A DNA stretch of 64,000 nt, from NCBI GenBank assembly GCA_013420905.1, contig JAAXNY010000005.1:620001-684000 (forward strand). Direction: 5' to 3'. The notes under the pieces were generated by a model that was not told where the DNA came from, searched no databases, and worked only from the letters and a program-made list of their open reading frames with translations. Position numbers and translations under genes: made by a program. Positions within the stretch are counted from its first letter, which is position 1; each line of letters begins with the position of its first letter. This stretch comes from Collybia mongolica (Eukaryota; Basidiomycota; Agaricomycetes; Agaricales; Clitocybaceae). Of this stretch, positions 10,551 to 22,734 are shown one piece after another.

Positions 10551-13025
10551 TCACATAGAATACGCGAGTTTGGGTGATGTACTTAATGATTTTATGGCGG
10601 CCAAAATGACCTGTTCACTGCCCGAAACCGAATTCTCCTCGAAAACCGTTTGGTCCATGAGATTTAAGGCCGGTTCAGAGAACAGGGAACCGACAACATC
10701 ACAGACTGTGCCGGCATCGGGTAGTGTACCATTGGCGAAATATTCACGAACATATTTCTGAGTGCATATCGATGGGGCCGCGAGCGATGTATGCTGTTTT
10801 TTTTCCAGATTTATGAAGCTTCATCTGAAAGGGAAACTATGGACATACCCCTGGAGAATCCTGCGTCAGTACCACGGAACCAGGAAAACCTTTGGCGGTT
10901 TTCTTAGCGCTGCAGAGAAACTCAGTGAAGAAGTTTGTAACTAGTTTTCAAAAGCTTACCCCGACAAGGGTGAAGCAGGATCTATAGGACTCTTTTAAAT
11001 GTTCTGAAATGCCCAGTTGAGACCTTACCCACCTGCAGTGTTTCCTATGATCAAGAGCGGGAAGCTTGAGTTTCCAACGAATGGCCCTAAGAATTTGATT
11101 TTCAATGGGGACAACCACTACAGTGGGAATCATCGAACCTCGATAATAAGTCTTTGGAAGATCCGGCCATCCTCTGTGTCTCTTCAAACTCGAGGTTTGG
11201 TGCGAAATTGAACCGATAGCTTACATGCATTCACCTCTAACCGTTGCCCATATTTCGCCCCAGCTCGAAATCTTGGTCAGTTCTTCATAATATGCCTGAA
11301 AATCGGCCAGAGAATCGGGAACAACAGCGCCATCGTTGCATATAATGGCAGTCTCTGCGTCGCGAACGAGAGAAACATCACGCGAATCATCGTCGCAAGA
11401 ACAATGGAAAGGACTCTCCTCTTCCATCTGAAATAAGTGCGTGCCATTACCTGCCGAGAGGTCGGCTAGACCGCGAGCTAGAGTTGAGAACTTGGCAAAT
11501 GGTCGTTGGAGTGCCGCAAAGATTATCAGCCGTAAGCGACCATAGTCAACGAGGCCATATGAGATGTCGGTCCGAACAGGCATTGGCTTCTCGCGAATGT
11601 TGTTATACAATTTGGTGAGGTTTCGCGAGATGTCTTCAGGAGTGGGTGCGTAAAAGGAGCAGTCATCAGGGCCTGCTGCGGCACATGCGTCGAAAAACGT
11701 CTGCATGGTTTTATCGGTGTCCAGAAGATTTTTGGACCATAATGCTAGCCGAAAATGCATAAGAAACTTAGGGCAGGAAGAATGAAACAATGGCTAACTG
11801 GCGTAGTAATCCTCAGCATCCATCACACCATCGATGACCATCCGTTCTACTTTATCCTGAGTGTAAAAAGATAATGAAAAGTATTCCCACCGCCGATACA
11901 TAAGGACGCACCGGAAACATTGCGGCAAACGTGACACCCAAGACACTTCCGTACCTGATAAGGCAGATGATAGGATGAAAAAACACATTTCAGCAGGACA
12001 TACGAGAATCCCCAATACTGAAGTTTTTCCTTTCGATGTGCCTGAGTAATTCGGAGCATGTCCCGAGCAGTTTGATCAGTGTTGATATGTTTCAAGACCT
12101 CAAGTTGACGCTCTCCAGCTAGTTGGTTAGTGACTTTGGCTAGGGCCCATTCACGCGCTATTCCATCGGCAGATGTGTTTAGCACACGGAGAGCACCGGT
12201 TCCAGGCCAGAGCGCACGTTCTTCAGCTGTCTTAAAGAAGGAGATACGAGGAAGGGAGTGGCCTATACCTGTCAGACAGCAGGTTAAGCAATGCTGAGAT
12301 AAAATCCGCACTAATGAAACTCACCCCGGGGATCAAACCCTAAGATATCAAACTGTGGGCCAACGACTCTGCTAAACTCTTTTCCGAGTTCCGCAACAAA
12401 TTTGACACCACTTGCACCAGGCCCACCAGGGTTGAAAAGAATTGGCCCTCTACACAACGGGGAGTCAGCTGGCAAGGGTGACGGTATACGAGTCAGTGCA
12501 ATGATGGCCTTTTCGCCGTCCGGATCCGAGTAGTTCAAAGGCACCTAGAGAGATGTTGAACAACCAATTCGCATATGAAATATAATTTTTACCACAAGGC
12601 GAGCACATTGGTGTTCTGTAAAGCAGTCGTGCCAAACTATCCGTTCGCTGGGTCGCAACTGAATGCCCAGAAATTAGTATTAGTGAATTATTGATCGCAA
12701 GTGAAAACGTATTATGCCGTACAGTTCCCCAGGAGAAGTTTAGGCGGGCCCTAGTCTGGGCAGTAGATCCCACTTCAGAGACATAGAAATTGGTCGGTAT
12801 GGTGGCATGGAGAGCTTGTAGAATAGAAGGGCTAGATGCCAGAGCTATTAGAGCAATGAATACGAGTAGGGCCGAGTTCTGGATGACCCCCCTCTTGTGC
12901 AAGACGTGACGGCGTGTTCCAGGTAAGATGTATATAACCCTTCTCGGCGAGCTGCGGGAAGGGTGGTGTGCCCACGAGGCGCGGGGTAATAAAGGATGCT
13001 TTCCTGGATTTAGCAGTAACCACAT
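10551..13025 (-). CDS. TAP-like alpha/beta hydrolase, copy A
   Basis: Multi-exon gene of the tripeptidyl-aminopeptidase-like (S33/TAP C-terminal) family, homologous over its length to copies B and C. The N-terminal hydrophobic segment LLVFIALIALASS suggests a signal anchor. It is followed by VWHDCFTEHQCARL, VPLNYSDP, the oxyanion stretch ILFNPGGPG, and DILGFDPRG. The nucleophile motif is GFSYG, split by an intron after GFSY. The acid is in DPASPL and the base in SPGHTSLAAPS, so the triad is complete. The C-terminal TAP-like domain ends before TGA at 10551. Substrates are probably extracellular peptides or esters (inference). Odd: the codon aligned with the Met start of copies B and C is Lys here. 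The nearest in-frame Met is at 13025, upstream of a TATA-like sequence near 12930, so the start is uncertain. Confidence 0.75.
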
Positions 13026-13059
13026 GAGAGGTGGGGCTACCAGCGCGATTAGAATTCAT

Positions 13060-14790
13060 TTATGTAGTTTTGATGCGTGAACAACGCAAAACCCTCTAAC
13101 GAGTCAATTCTCCTCTGTGCCGGTATCGTTCTCACCACCTCCCGATCTCAGCAAGTCGTCGAACCTGGATAGGATGCTCTTCCACCGTGAAATGGTCCAG
13201 GATCGACGGTTTGTTGAGATTCAAGATATTCCCAAAGAGCTGAATGGGGCCGATTGTCGGAGAGCCGGGGGTGCCTCGTGCGCGACCCACCTCAAAAAAT
13301 GAAGTTGTGGAGCCGACTCGAAAATCCATTACGAAACGTGGTAACGAATCCGTTAACTTGGAGTGGCTTCAACGTGGTCCCTTGACAGTGATTCGACAGT
13401 TATGTGAATTGGGTTCCCGTAAGTGGGTTCAAGCTTGTGTTTGTGGTAGATCCAAAACTGTATATCGCAATGAATGTAGACGTCAGGTTTGTGGTGGCGG
13501 TGCAAAGCTGAGTTCCCAAATGGGCTTAGTTGATCACAGTACCCTTTCTTTCCTTTTTTTGTGTATCTTACGGTTCTGTGGGCCTGCAGGCATATGATGG
13601 ATGGATATCATAAATTGACAACTACTTGCTGGTCCTAGCCACTAATAGACCCAAGTAACAATTTAGTTTCCCCATCAACCAGCGAGTACTTCCAAAGTGC
13701 CATTCGAGGGTCCTTCAAGTGTTCGTGGTGCTCAGACGAATTATTGCCATTTTTCGTTGGTTCATTTCACCTGCATGGCTTAAGGTCTTTTCGGTCACAG
13801 TAGGTACTTGTCATTATGCATCTCCCGGATAGTACTCAAGAGGTGGCAGATCGAATGATTGTGGACATTGGATCTGGCTCCCAGTTTGGACAACAGTGAT
13901 TTCCAAGGGACAGCAGGCCACTGGCAGCCATCAGCCCGACTAACCCAGCCGGAACTCAGCTGACCTTGGCATGAACTCGGCAACCCATATTTTTTGAAGA
14001 TAAGTTTGTTTGAATTGTTGCATCTGTCATCTCAAGTGGGGACAAAAGGCCTTGGGTATTAGGTGTATTTACTAAAGTACAAATGACATCCAGTGATATG
14101 ATTCATATGAACATGATAGACAATGAGTTAATTGACCCAACACACTCATACTGGTGTCAACTCAGTTATTCATCTGAGTTATTGTTGTGAAGAATAATGA
14201 CATGCACCAGCCAGAGCCAATTTGCACTTCTGATTCTGTTTATGTTTGAGGAGATTGCCTATTGAGGCCATGTCTACCCCATGATCAATGTATTGGTGAC
14301 ATATATTACACAGAACTGGGCGATGCCTGTTGGAGGTGTTGATTTTCTCGGGTGGTAAGCTGGAACATGACTCGAGTGGTGCAGTCAGGTGGTAGGATAC
14401 AAATGTGGGAGTATGAACAGGGGTGTAGAGAGTAGGCTGAGGTACACTATTTACAACATCAACATGCCATCGTAGGAGTGATATAGCGGGGCGGACACGC
14501 CCAAGAGCTCAAAAGTCGAGGAGAACGCGTCACAGTTGTCGAGATAATGAAGACGCGAAATTTTCACTTAGCTGGTTGCTGTTAATGCCGTTGGATGCCG
14601 GCCTTGACTTGCCGTCCTGCCGTTTGCCAACACAACCTACAATAATTTCCTTATTTGGGGGGACGCCCTGCCATCAAACATGTCCGAGATCCACCGATCT
14701 GCCAACCCTTGATAGTACTTACGTCGGATTATATATGAGCAGTAGAGAGGGATTTCCCTCCCCACTTCTCTTGATACTCTACTAGTAATA
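13060..14790. other. gene-poor, possibly decayed interval
   Basis: About 1.7 kb upstream of hydrolase copy A with no supported gene. One plus-strand frame (13244-13597) is Arg/Cys-rich but has no start context, splice pattern or family motif. From about 13.6 to 14.8 kb the sequence is AT-rich with frequent stops in all frames. No long terminal repeat pair could be identified by eye. Confidence 0.4.
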
Positions 14791-14794
14791 TTAC

Positions 14795-15675
14795 ACTACG
14801 AAATCGCCGAATGACTCCAAGTGAGTGCGTAGATTTTAGTCGAGTGCTCGCCCAGTATAACAGTGCATGGACCCCCCTCGGTTATTCGACGCGTTGATTT
14901 CTCACTTGGGCACAACTTTCACTCCCTATTTTTCTAAAGCTAATCTCGATCAGATGGCCAATCAAGATACGGCCCCGAAAGAGTATACTTGCCATTCCGG
15001 TCGGCCTGGTCATGGTATTTACGCGATCAAGTGATTCACTGCCGATGGACTGGAAACTAAAATCAGAGGAGTGGTATATTTAACACGGGCAGGATAACGA
15101 GGAGAGGGGAAGAACAACCTAAGAACTCCGAAAGCGAGGCGGGGGCTTGGGGGGGGACCTTTCGTACTGGGATGGCCGTGACGATAACGCATACGAGGAT
15201 TGTCATTTGAGCCACGATAATATATCCACGACTTCCACAATAGCGCTCGCCTTCACCTCTACCCGTCCACCCCGAGTGCGATTGATAGTCTTCTCTCACG
15301 AACAGCCGCTGCCACTAACGCATATGGCCAGGAATGGCAACCAAGGAATACATCTCACCGCCCAGTGACGCTTTGACACGTCTAACTCCGGACAGCTGCA
15401 ACGCAGACTCACATCTTTGCTCGTGCTTCGCGATGCTTTTTCCATCCAGTTTGGATTCTCCAATCAGTACACCTACGTCTTTGAATGATTATTGCCTGCC
15501 AGGTCCGTTAATCAGGGAGCAGTGAGCGAAAAAATAGATTTGGATCGTACACCATGAAGAACTCGTGCGTCGTTAGATCATTCACACCGAAGGTCGAGCA
15601 ACCAAGAGAACAAAAGAGCGAAACGGTAAGGTGGAGCTGGGAAGATATTTCGTGAGACTCGCTGATTGGCGACGT
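14795..15675 (+). pseudogene. decayed genomic copy of the p31comet-like gene
   Basis: The segment follows the functional gene (6290-7310) collinearly. Clear anchors are ttttagtcgagtgctcgc against the start of functional exon 3; atggccaatca against 6503; ccaaagagtatacttgcc against ccaaagagtgtaccttgcc; gatcaagtgattcactgc against its counterpart at 6578; cacaatagcgctcgcc against cacaatcacgctcgcc; caggaatggcaa against caaggaatggcaa; caacgcagactcacat; and gtggagctgggaag near the end. Both intron positions are still visible, so the copy arose by DNA duplication, not retroposition. Many stops and indels break the frame and the acidic repeat is largely lost. No start or intact open frame remains. Confidence 0.72.
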
Positions 15676-16500
15676 ACAATGAATTACTAAACCTGCATAA
15701 CATAAACAGTGGTGCATCACGAAGGCACTCCGTTCGGGCATCACCACGGGCGTCCGAGCGGCAAAAACATTTGGGAGGACTGCAACCGCACCAGAAGAAC
15801 TTGCAAAGTGTTACCTCTGTATCCGAGAAAAATGATGATGCCTCCCACCCGGCATCGTCCCAACAAAGGTGGGGGGCTTCGTCAATACTGAGGCTGGTAC
15901 ACTGCTTTTGGTGAAGCGATGAGTGGAGAATTACGTTTATGCTGATACAAGTGAGTCCGACAAGGGGTATGCTAACACTTCAGAGTCTGTCTAAAATATC
16001 ACTTCGAAAAGGCCCTCTCGGGGATAGTCGTTCGCCCATGTCGAAACTCATCTTCGAAATGAAGAGGCATTCCCTGGGTTTTGGACAAGGTTGGTTCCGA
16101 GTCGTTCTACATAACGTCCATCAGCTCCAACACGGTTACGATTCGAGCCGGAGTACGCACTGGAAAAACGATTGTCTCCACTTGGACTTCAACGCGCGAG
16201 TCTTGTTTTTGGGATTTCCGAGAACCAGGTTTCAGGGGGCGGAGAAAAGCGAAAGGGTGCATACTAAAAGCGTGCGATTGGCTGCCCGACTCGTCGGCCC
16301 AAAAGGCTGGGGATTTGATGATTTCTTGTTGTCCTATGAGAGCCCGAGCATTCAAGGCCGCAAGTAGTGAGTTTGAATAGCTGAGAAAGCGGCCATAAGT
16401 CAGTGTGACTGCGAGTGAACTTTTCTGTCGTTACAATTTAGCCGACATCAGAAACCTGTTTATAAGGATAGTCAGTTACGATCCGCGAAAGACGGGCGTC
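15676..16500. other. unassigned sequence with weak coding-like frames
   Basis: Two overlapping plus-strand frames (15939-16367 and 16081-16380) each span over 95 codons. One includes RLAARLVGPKGWGFDDFLL, faintly like the first loop of fungal rhodopsin-type membrane proteins, but no transmembrane helices follow in frame. I see no gene here that I can support. Confidence 0.3.
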
Positions 16501-16502
16501 AC

Positions 16503-17815
16503 TCACGTCATGAAGTGTAAATTATTGTTTGGAAAGATGACATATAGAATCGCATGTGAGAGCCCCGCTATTCCAGTAGGCATCGCCGTCTCAATGGTCA
16601 GTGCGATGAGTTTCTGTATGACAGAGCTTGTTTTACTGAAACTTGATCGGGAACGGGCTTGTAGAAGCTTTAGAAACACTATGTCAGGGTTTGTGAGTCT
16701 CATAATGTAGTGACTGTACGAACAATCATGACCATGCAGGCCGTTATCGACGCATCGACGAAGGTGGCGCCAAAAATCCAGATCTTTGGGCGTTCATTAT
16801 ATCATGAATAAGTGATAAACGTGAGGAAACTCACTAGTGCATATGGCCTAAGTTCACGGATCCTAAAAATTCCTATTTGATGACCCTGTACCGCTGTCAG
16901 TTCTGGTGCATCTCGTGAGCCACTCAAAGCTAGAATTTACTCGGATACCGCAATAGGCCGCCAAGCTAGACGTTAGAAGGGATATCTGTTGTAAGGCCAA
17001 TATGAAAGGCAGCTTTGTGAGCAACAACAATTACTCACTGTCACCAGAACGACTGGTATAACTACCAGTCGCCGCAATCTATGTATTCTCCAACAATAAA
17101 AGCAATGTGCACTACTTGCCACTAAAGTGAAAATAAGCATAGCGTTTCAATGGAGATATCGTGCATACCAAGGCCTGTGAGCAGTGGCGTGCCACCAAGT
17201 GCCCAATCTAGTTGCGCCAGAGCAGCCGGACTGCCCCAGCCCGAAACGAGGATGTTATTGCCCGCAATAGTACTGAGAACGGTTATGAGGGTCTCAAGAA
17301 ACAGGAAGACCCAGACTGGAAAGTGGACTTTATTAGTACGGTACGGTGGTTGTTGTTGAGCCTTAGTATTACCAATTATTTTCATTTGGATTGGATCATT
17401 TCGAAACCGATGAAAATATATGACTGCGAACGTGTTAGAATCCCGTCACATATGATCACTGACATTCTTACACATCTGGACGATGAGGATTCCATATAAC
17501 CCGTAACTAAAAATATTGCCCCAAAACTTTAAATCCCAGGGTTAGATTGGTAAACGAGTATGCGCAGAGTAGATACCATGGGCCCAGCCCTACAGTTACT
17601 TTAACATCAGTATAAGCCTTAAAATTCAATACGAATTGACGCACAGAAGAGTGACGTCGGGTGGTGGGCCTGTAGGGAGGGACATGGTGGGCAGTGGGAA
17701 TAAGTCGTCCACTTCCTGCAAGAGTGAACTTTTTGAAAGCTTTTACCGCTATGATGGAAGTATTATAACTGACAGATTCTTGATCTGATTGAGTTCGGGT
17801 TGACCGGTGTGCCAT
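16503..17815 (-). pseudogene. DUF6534-like membrane protein, probably decayed
   Basis: Fragments on the minus strand follow the order of the agaricomycete DUF6534 multi-pass family. These are VTVGLGPWYLLCAYSFTNLT near 17.55 kb; FPVWVFLFLETLITVLS and GWGSPAALAQLDW near 17.2-17.3 kb; RIHRLRRLVVIPVVLVT near 17.05 kb; KIWIFGATFVDASITACMVM near 16.75 kb; and the characteristic LIALTIETAMPTGIAGLSHA ... PNNNLHF near 16.55 kb. The family has about seven predicted membrane segments and no assigned biochemical role. Stops interrupt the frame after the first fragment and near 17.45 kb, and no clean start is visible. I treat it as a likely pseudogene, although extra introns could rescue parts. Its position between two hydrolase copies and beside a decayed gene fits local sequence erosion. 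Confidence 0.5.
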
Positions 17816-19739
17816 GTGATAGGTGACTTTCGAAGCAGGTTGTACTTAGAACTCTAGGAGGGAACGCGGCCGAAGATCACGACAGTTACCGGGCGGTGGC
17901 CAGGATATTCCGGAGTATTGTCTTCTCAGGTAGGCTAAAAATACTAGAGAATTGTAAAGTTTCAGATATTCCCCCAGATCGTACTCGTGCAATCAAGCTC
18001 GAGACCCGAATCATTGCAGTTAATCCGAACGAAACACCTGCTGATCTAGTAGCTTTGGAGGAGCTACAATACACGTTTCGGGGGACCCTTCCGTACTTTC
18101 AGGTTCCAAATTTTCGGTAGGATCTGCGTGACATAAGTGGTGTTGAATTGTTTTCCATGACATTGACATTGACAACATGCGATAGCCATGCACTCAGAAG
18201 AACATTGGTGAGTGCATATGAGAAATCGAGAACCTACAAGGAATCGTCAAAAATAAAAAGAATATGTGCAACGACGTCTTTATCGATTGCGCGCCAGTTG
18301 TCATAACGAGGGGTGGGTTCAAATTGCAGCCCTTCTCCCACAGTCAGTACCTGGAGGAGCCGTCACGTGAGGAATTGATGCGAGTGCCGACACAGAATGA
18401 TGGCCACTCATTATGTAATTACTTCCAATTCTGATCTGTCATAGGGAACATAATTACAGTTTATGACTTGTCCAACCTTCCATACCTACAGTTCTCCAAC
18501 TCTTAATCTTGTATCAAAAGCCACTCCGACAACAGCCACATGGAGATTGATCTGAACGATAAATGCTCCGAAATGAATGTCACCGGCGAGAGCCCCATGT
18601 GAGTACAAGGAATGCGCTTACGTGGGAAGATATATATAGGTTTGCCTTCGCACCAGAACAGTTTTTGTTATTAAAATTCGCTTCTAAAGGACTCCCATGA
18701 AAAAAATCAAGCCCACCGGCCTCAATAATATGCTCACGCTGCAACATCTTTGAAAAGGTGTGCCCCCTCCTGACCAACCAACGCGACCATTGCGAAGAAC
18801 TGGGCCGTCAGGTGGCGGTTCTAGCCACAAAAAACATTAGTGGTGCGAGATTCACAGCTCACTGGAAAGGAATACAAGAGTTACAGATGTGTTATTTTTA
18901 TGACCAAGTACTGTAGGTCCTTCATTAGACTCGGCACCGCTACTAATATTCTCACGAGTAGGCACAGAAAAGAAGTGATTCGGTATGCCGCCCCTCCGCC
19001 GGAACGCGGTTAGGGCCATCTCACCTTGCTTGGTTGCCTTGGTCCTATCCCGAAAGGGCGCATACACAATAGGTGTGCGAAGGGGCTTACATGCTGCGCT
19101 CATATTCGGAAAACGTTGGGGACCCTCTCATATGAGATTAGATGTACTTGACCTTTCAGATGGTAGTACCGAAACGATGGTTTCCTCGACAGGCTACTGG
19201 ATCAAGACCAGATATCCCATAGCTATCAACAATACCTTGCGGGCATTCGAGTTATTCTCGGTACTTTGTGAGGCTTTGGCGCCTCTAAGGCTACTTTGGA
19301 CACAACCTTAGACATTGTGTAAACATTGAATTTGTATTCTAGGCTTGGTCCTTAGAAGGGAAAAACTTGCCCGACGCCAACCCGGAAGTAGAATGGAACA
19401 AACGTATGTAAGTGTATGATATCAAAGACATTATTGACAGTAGCATTTTTGGGCTAATCTATTATGCATTGTTGAGTGTGCCTAGAACAGAAAAATTTCA
19501 ACGCTAGCGCCATCAGAAACGGGTTTTCGTTCCATTCAGAACTTTCCTCGGTTACTACAAGGGTTTCTAAATGTTCTTTTTTCGGGAGCCCTGTTTCTGC
19601 CGCGATGTCGTTTTGTTTTCATGTGTGTATTTGATTGATGTGCCATTCATGAGCTTTCAGACAATACCGTGTTTCCATTTTCGACGGTCTTCACAAATTT
19701 TAAAAATAAAGTTTACCCCGGTCGTTAACGAGACAGATA
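17816..19739. other. gene-poor interval upstream of the DUF6534-like locus
   Basis: No gene could be supported. A plus-strand frame at 17896-18120 (ending RGTLPYFQVPNFR) and one at 18985-19311 are open but show no family motif, start context or splice partners. The interval ends at a MITE. Confidence 0.35.
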
Positions 19740-19934
19740 CAGTCAAACCTGTCATAACCCATACCTACTAAACCCCAGATCTACAACCAATATTTAAACT
19801 TACGGCTTCCGGAACGCTGTATAAGGAAAGGAATTGCATAGTACTATCGATATGTCTTGCCCGATTTCTGTGCAGAGCTGAGCTCGTAGCTGCCGGTTGC
19901 TCCGAATGGGTATGGGTTATGACAGGTTTGACTG
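19740..19934. mobile_element. 195-bp MITE, Tc1/mariner type
   Basis: Terminal inverted repeats begin CAGTCAAACCTGTCATAACC and continue to CATACC; the reverse complement ends at 19934. TA flanks both ends (19738-19739 and 19935-19936). The interior has no coding capacity. The last part of the TIR (taacccatacc) and its first four bases are shared with the larger element at 9465-10251, pointing to related transposases. Confidence 0.8.
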
Positions 19935-20061
19935 TACCTGGTTTTTATTTTCGTTATGTATCACATACGTAATGGCTCTCCGACTATGAATGAACTATCC
20001 ATGCTATGATAGATAGATACATCTATCAATGATGCTCCTAGCTGTTGCCAACTTCGAAAGG

Positions 20062-22442
20062 CTACAAAGGATATGACCTCGGCAACTTGGATGACATGCT
20101 TAAGGATGTTATAGCAGCCAGAATGTCATGCTCATCAGGAGTCAACTTATTTTTAAAAGATATTTGGTCGGCAGTTGCTTTGGGAGGGGGTTGAGAGAAC
20201 GGCGACCCAATGACACCACAGACCGTGTCTCTGTCAGGCAATGTGCCATCAATGAAGTACGCGCGAACATACTTCTGCGTACAGAGAGATGGGGCCGCGA
20301 GCGAACAATGCTGTTATTTCCAGTTTTAAATGATGATCTCAATCCAAAGGATGATGGACGTACGCCTGGGGAGTCCTGGGTTAGTACCACAGAACCTGGA
20401 TAACCTTTGGAGGTCTTCTTAGCACTACCGAGAACTCAGTGTCATTGATTACGACTAGAATGGGGAACACTTACGCCCACAGGGGTGTAACGGGATCTGC
20501 GACGCGAGCATAAGCTTTGTAACACTAGACACGAAAAGCCTGCCTACCTGCGGTGTTCCCGATCAACAAGATTGGGAAACTAGTGTTACCGACAAATGGT
20601 CCTAGAATTTTTCGTTAAGGTTTCTAATCGTTGCTGAATAAAGTTAGCAGACCTTGGTAATGAGATTTTGGTAGTTTCGGCCATGCTCTGTTCTATTTTG
20701 AGGCTCCAGTTTCAGCATGAGTATCTATGTTCATGCTCACATGCATTCTGCTCTTATCGCTGACCAGAGTTCGCCCCAGCTGGACTTGTTGGTTAAATCC
20801 TTGTAATACTTCTGGAAGTCTTCCAACGATTCCGGAATATCGACTCCATCGTTGCATAGAATCGCAGCTTGGGCTTCACCAAGGACATCAATGTCAGGTA
20901 AACCCTCGCCGCAGGCGCATTCGAAGGGAGGAGTTTCTGTCAGCTCGAATAAGAGTCTACCGTCACCTGCTGCGAGATCAGCTAGACCACGAGCGAGGGC
21001 TGCAAATCCGGCGAATGGTTTATAGAGTGTCATGAAGACAGTTGTCCGCAAGCGGTTGTAGTCGACGAGGCCATATGAGAGTTTAGTTCGGACTGGCACT
21101 GGCTTCTTACGAATGGCATTATACAGGTTCGTAAGATTTCGGGATATATCTTCGGAGGTGGGCGCGTAGAAGGGGCAGTCATCTGGGCCTGCTGCTGCAC
21201 ACCCATCGAAAAACGTTTGCATAGTTTTATCGGTGTCCAGAAGATTGTTGGTCCATAGTGCTGGCCATAATTCAATGAGTGGATGCGGGTGAAGAAGCAG
21301 GGACTGATGGCTAACTGTCGTAATAGTTTTCCACATCTACCACGCCGTCGATGATCATCCGTTCTATTTTGTCCTAGAGGAGATGAATCATATGCCATTA
21401 TTACGCGAAAATGAATTGATGACATACGGGGAACATGGCAGCAAATGTGGCACCTAAGACTGTTCCATATCTGATGGATAGGATTACGTGATGGGCTGAA
21501 CTTCAATGGGAGTACCGGGACATACGAAAATCCCCAGTACTGTAACTTTTCCTTCCCATGTGCCTCAGTAATCCTGAGCATGTCGCGAGCAGTTTGATCG
21601 GTATTTATATGTCTCAGAACGTCGAGTTGTCGTTCCCTCGCCAGTTCATTGGTGACTTTAGATCGGGCCCATTCGCGCGCTACCCCACCCGCAGATGGAT
21701 CCAGTACATGAAGACCACCAGGTCCCCACAATACGCGTTCTGCAGCCGTCTTGAAGAACGATACGCGAGGAACAGAATTTCCTACACCTGTTGAACATCA
21801 CAGTAAATGGAAAGAAACTAAGGAAAGGAAACTTGTGCCCTCAAGCGCATACCCCGTGGATCAAACCCAAGAACGTCAAACTGCGGCCCCACGATCGTGC
21901 TGAGCCCTTTGCCCATCCGTACAATCAAGTCGACGCCACTCCCACCCGGTCCGCCCGGATTGAAAAGAATTGGCCCTCGATACCACGGAGAGTCGGCTGG
22001 CAGGGGCGAGGGTATACGAGTCATGGCGATGACGGCCTTTTCACCATGAGGGTCCGAGTAATTCAGTGGAACCTAAAGTAACCCTTTGAACCGCTGATTA
22101 CGATCTGGGGCAGGGGCGCTCTTACATTAAGACGTGCACATTGGTGTTCCCTGTAACAATCGTGCCAAACTAGATGGTCACTGGGAGGTATCTGAGCTCC
22201 CGAAAGGGACCAGTATTGGTAAGAGTGCCATAACCAAGGTATAATTGTTAACATACAGACCCCCAAGAGAAATTGGCACGAGCCCCAGTCGTAGCCGTGG
22301 ATTCTGCGTTAGAGCCACCATGAAAGTTGGAGAAGCGGCCGTTTACATCACTGCGTAATATTTGGATAATGAATAGGCTCGATGCCAAGGCGATCAGCGC
22401 AATGAATGCAAAGAGGGTTGTTATCCTAGAAGCAAGTGCCAT
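20062..22442 (-). CDS. TAP-like alpha/beta hydrolase, copy B (apparently intact)
   Basis: Closest to the intact family form. It starts MALASRITTLFAFIALIALA, a typical signal-anchor helix. It continues with VWHDCYREHQCARLN, VPLNYSDPHGEK, ILFNPGGPGGSG and DVLGFDPRG, then QYWGFSY, with the nucleophile motif completed across an intron. A Cys-containing cap region (CAAAGPDDCPFYAP, ECACGEG) comes next. The TAP-like C-terminal domain has DPVTPL (acid), GYPGSVVLTQDSPG and HCSLAAPSLCTQKYVR (base), and ends at SKLPRSYPL with TAG at 20062-20064. About ten introns of 45-70 nt are inferred. The family cleaves N-terminal peptides or ester-like substrates, usually secreted or cell-surface; specificity here is unknown. 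It forms a tandem pair with copy C, at a period of about 2.66 kb. No disabling change was seen by eye. Confidence 0.8.
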
Positions 22443-22734
22443 TGTTCAAATGGTCGTAGATGTGGAACATTCAATGTCGATTGATTCTGAGAGGTCGTGG
22501 GGTAGCCATGGGTCTAAATTTGCATAATAGTGCTGCGGAGAAGCCATCGGCGTCGATGTTGGGCATCCCTGGGAAAAATGATCCATGTGGGTTGACCCCA
22601 TGACGAGCGACGCGCAATGGTTAATTTTAGTCTGGTTTTACGCGGTGTATGAGAAGCAGCGGGGCGTCTAGATCTAAAAGATGAGCCCATTTACTCAGTT
22701 GTGACAAAGGGTACAGCGCAACACTACAAGGGGT

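Noticed and set aside
13244..13597. 117-codon Arg/Cys-rich frame
   Set aside because: No family motif, start context or splice partner; composition resembles a chance frame.
15939..16380. Possible fungal rhodopsin-like membrane protein
   Set aside because: Only one short motif-like stretch; no hydrophobic helices follow and two frames compete.
18985..19311. 108-codon plus-strand frame
   Set aside because: No motif and an equally open antisense frame; probably chance.
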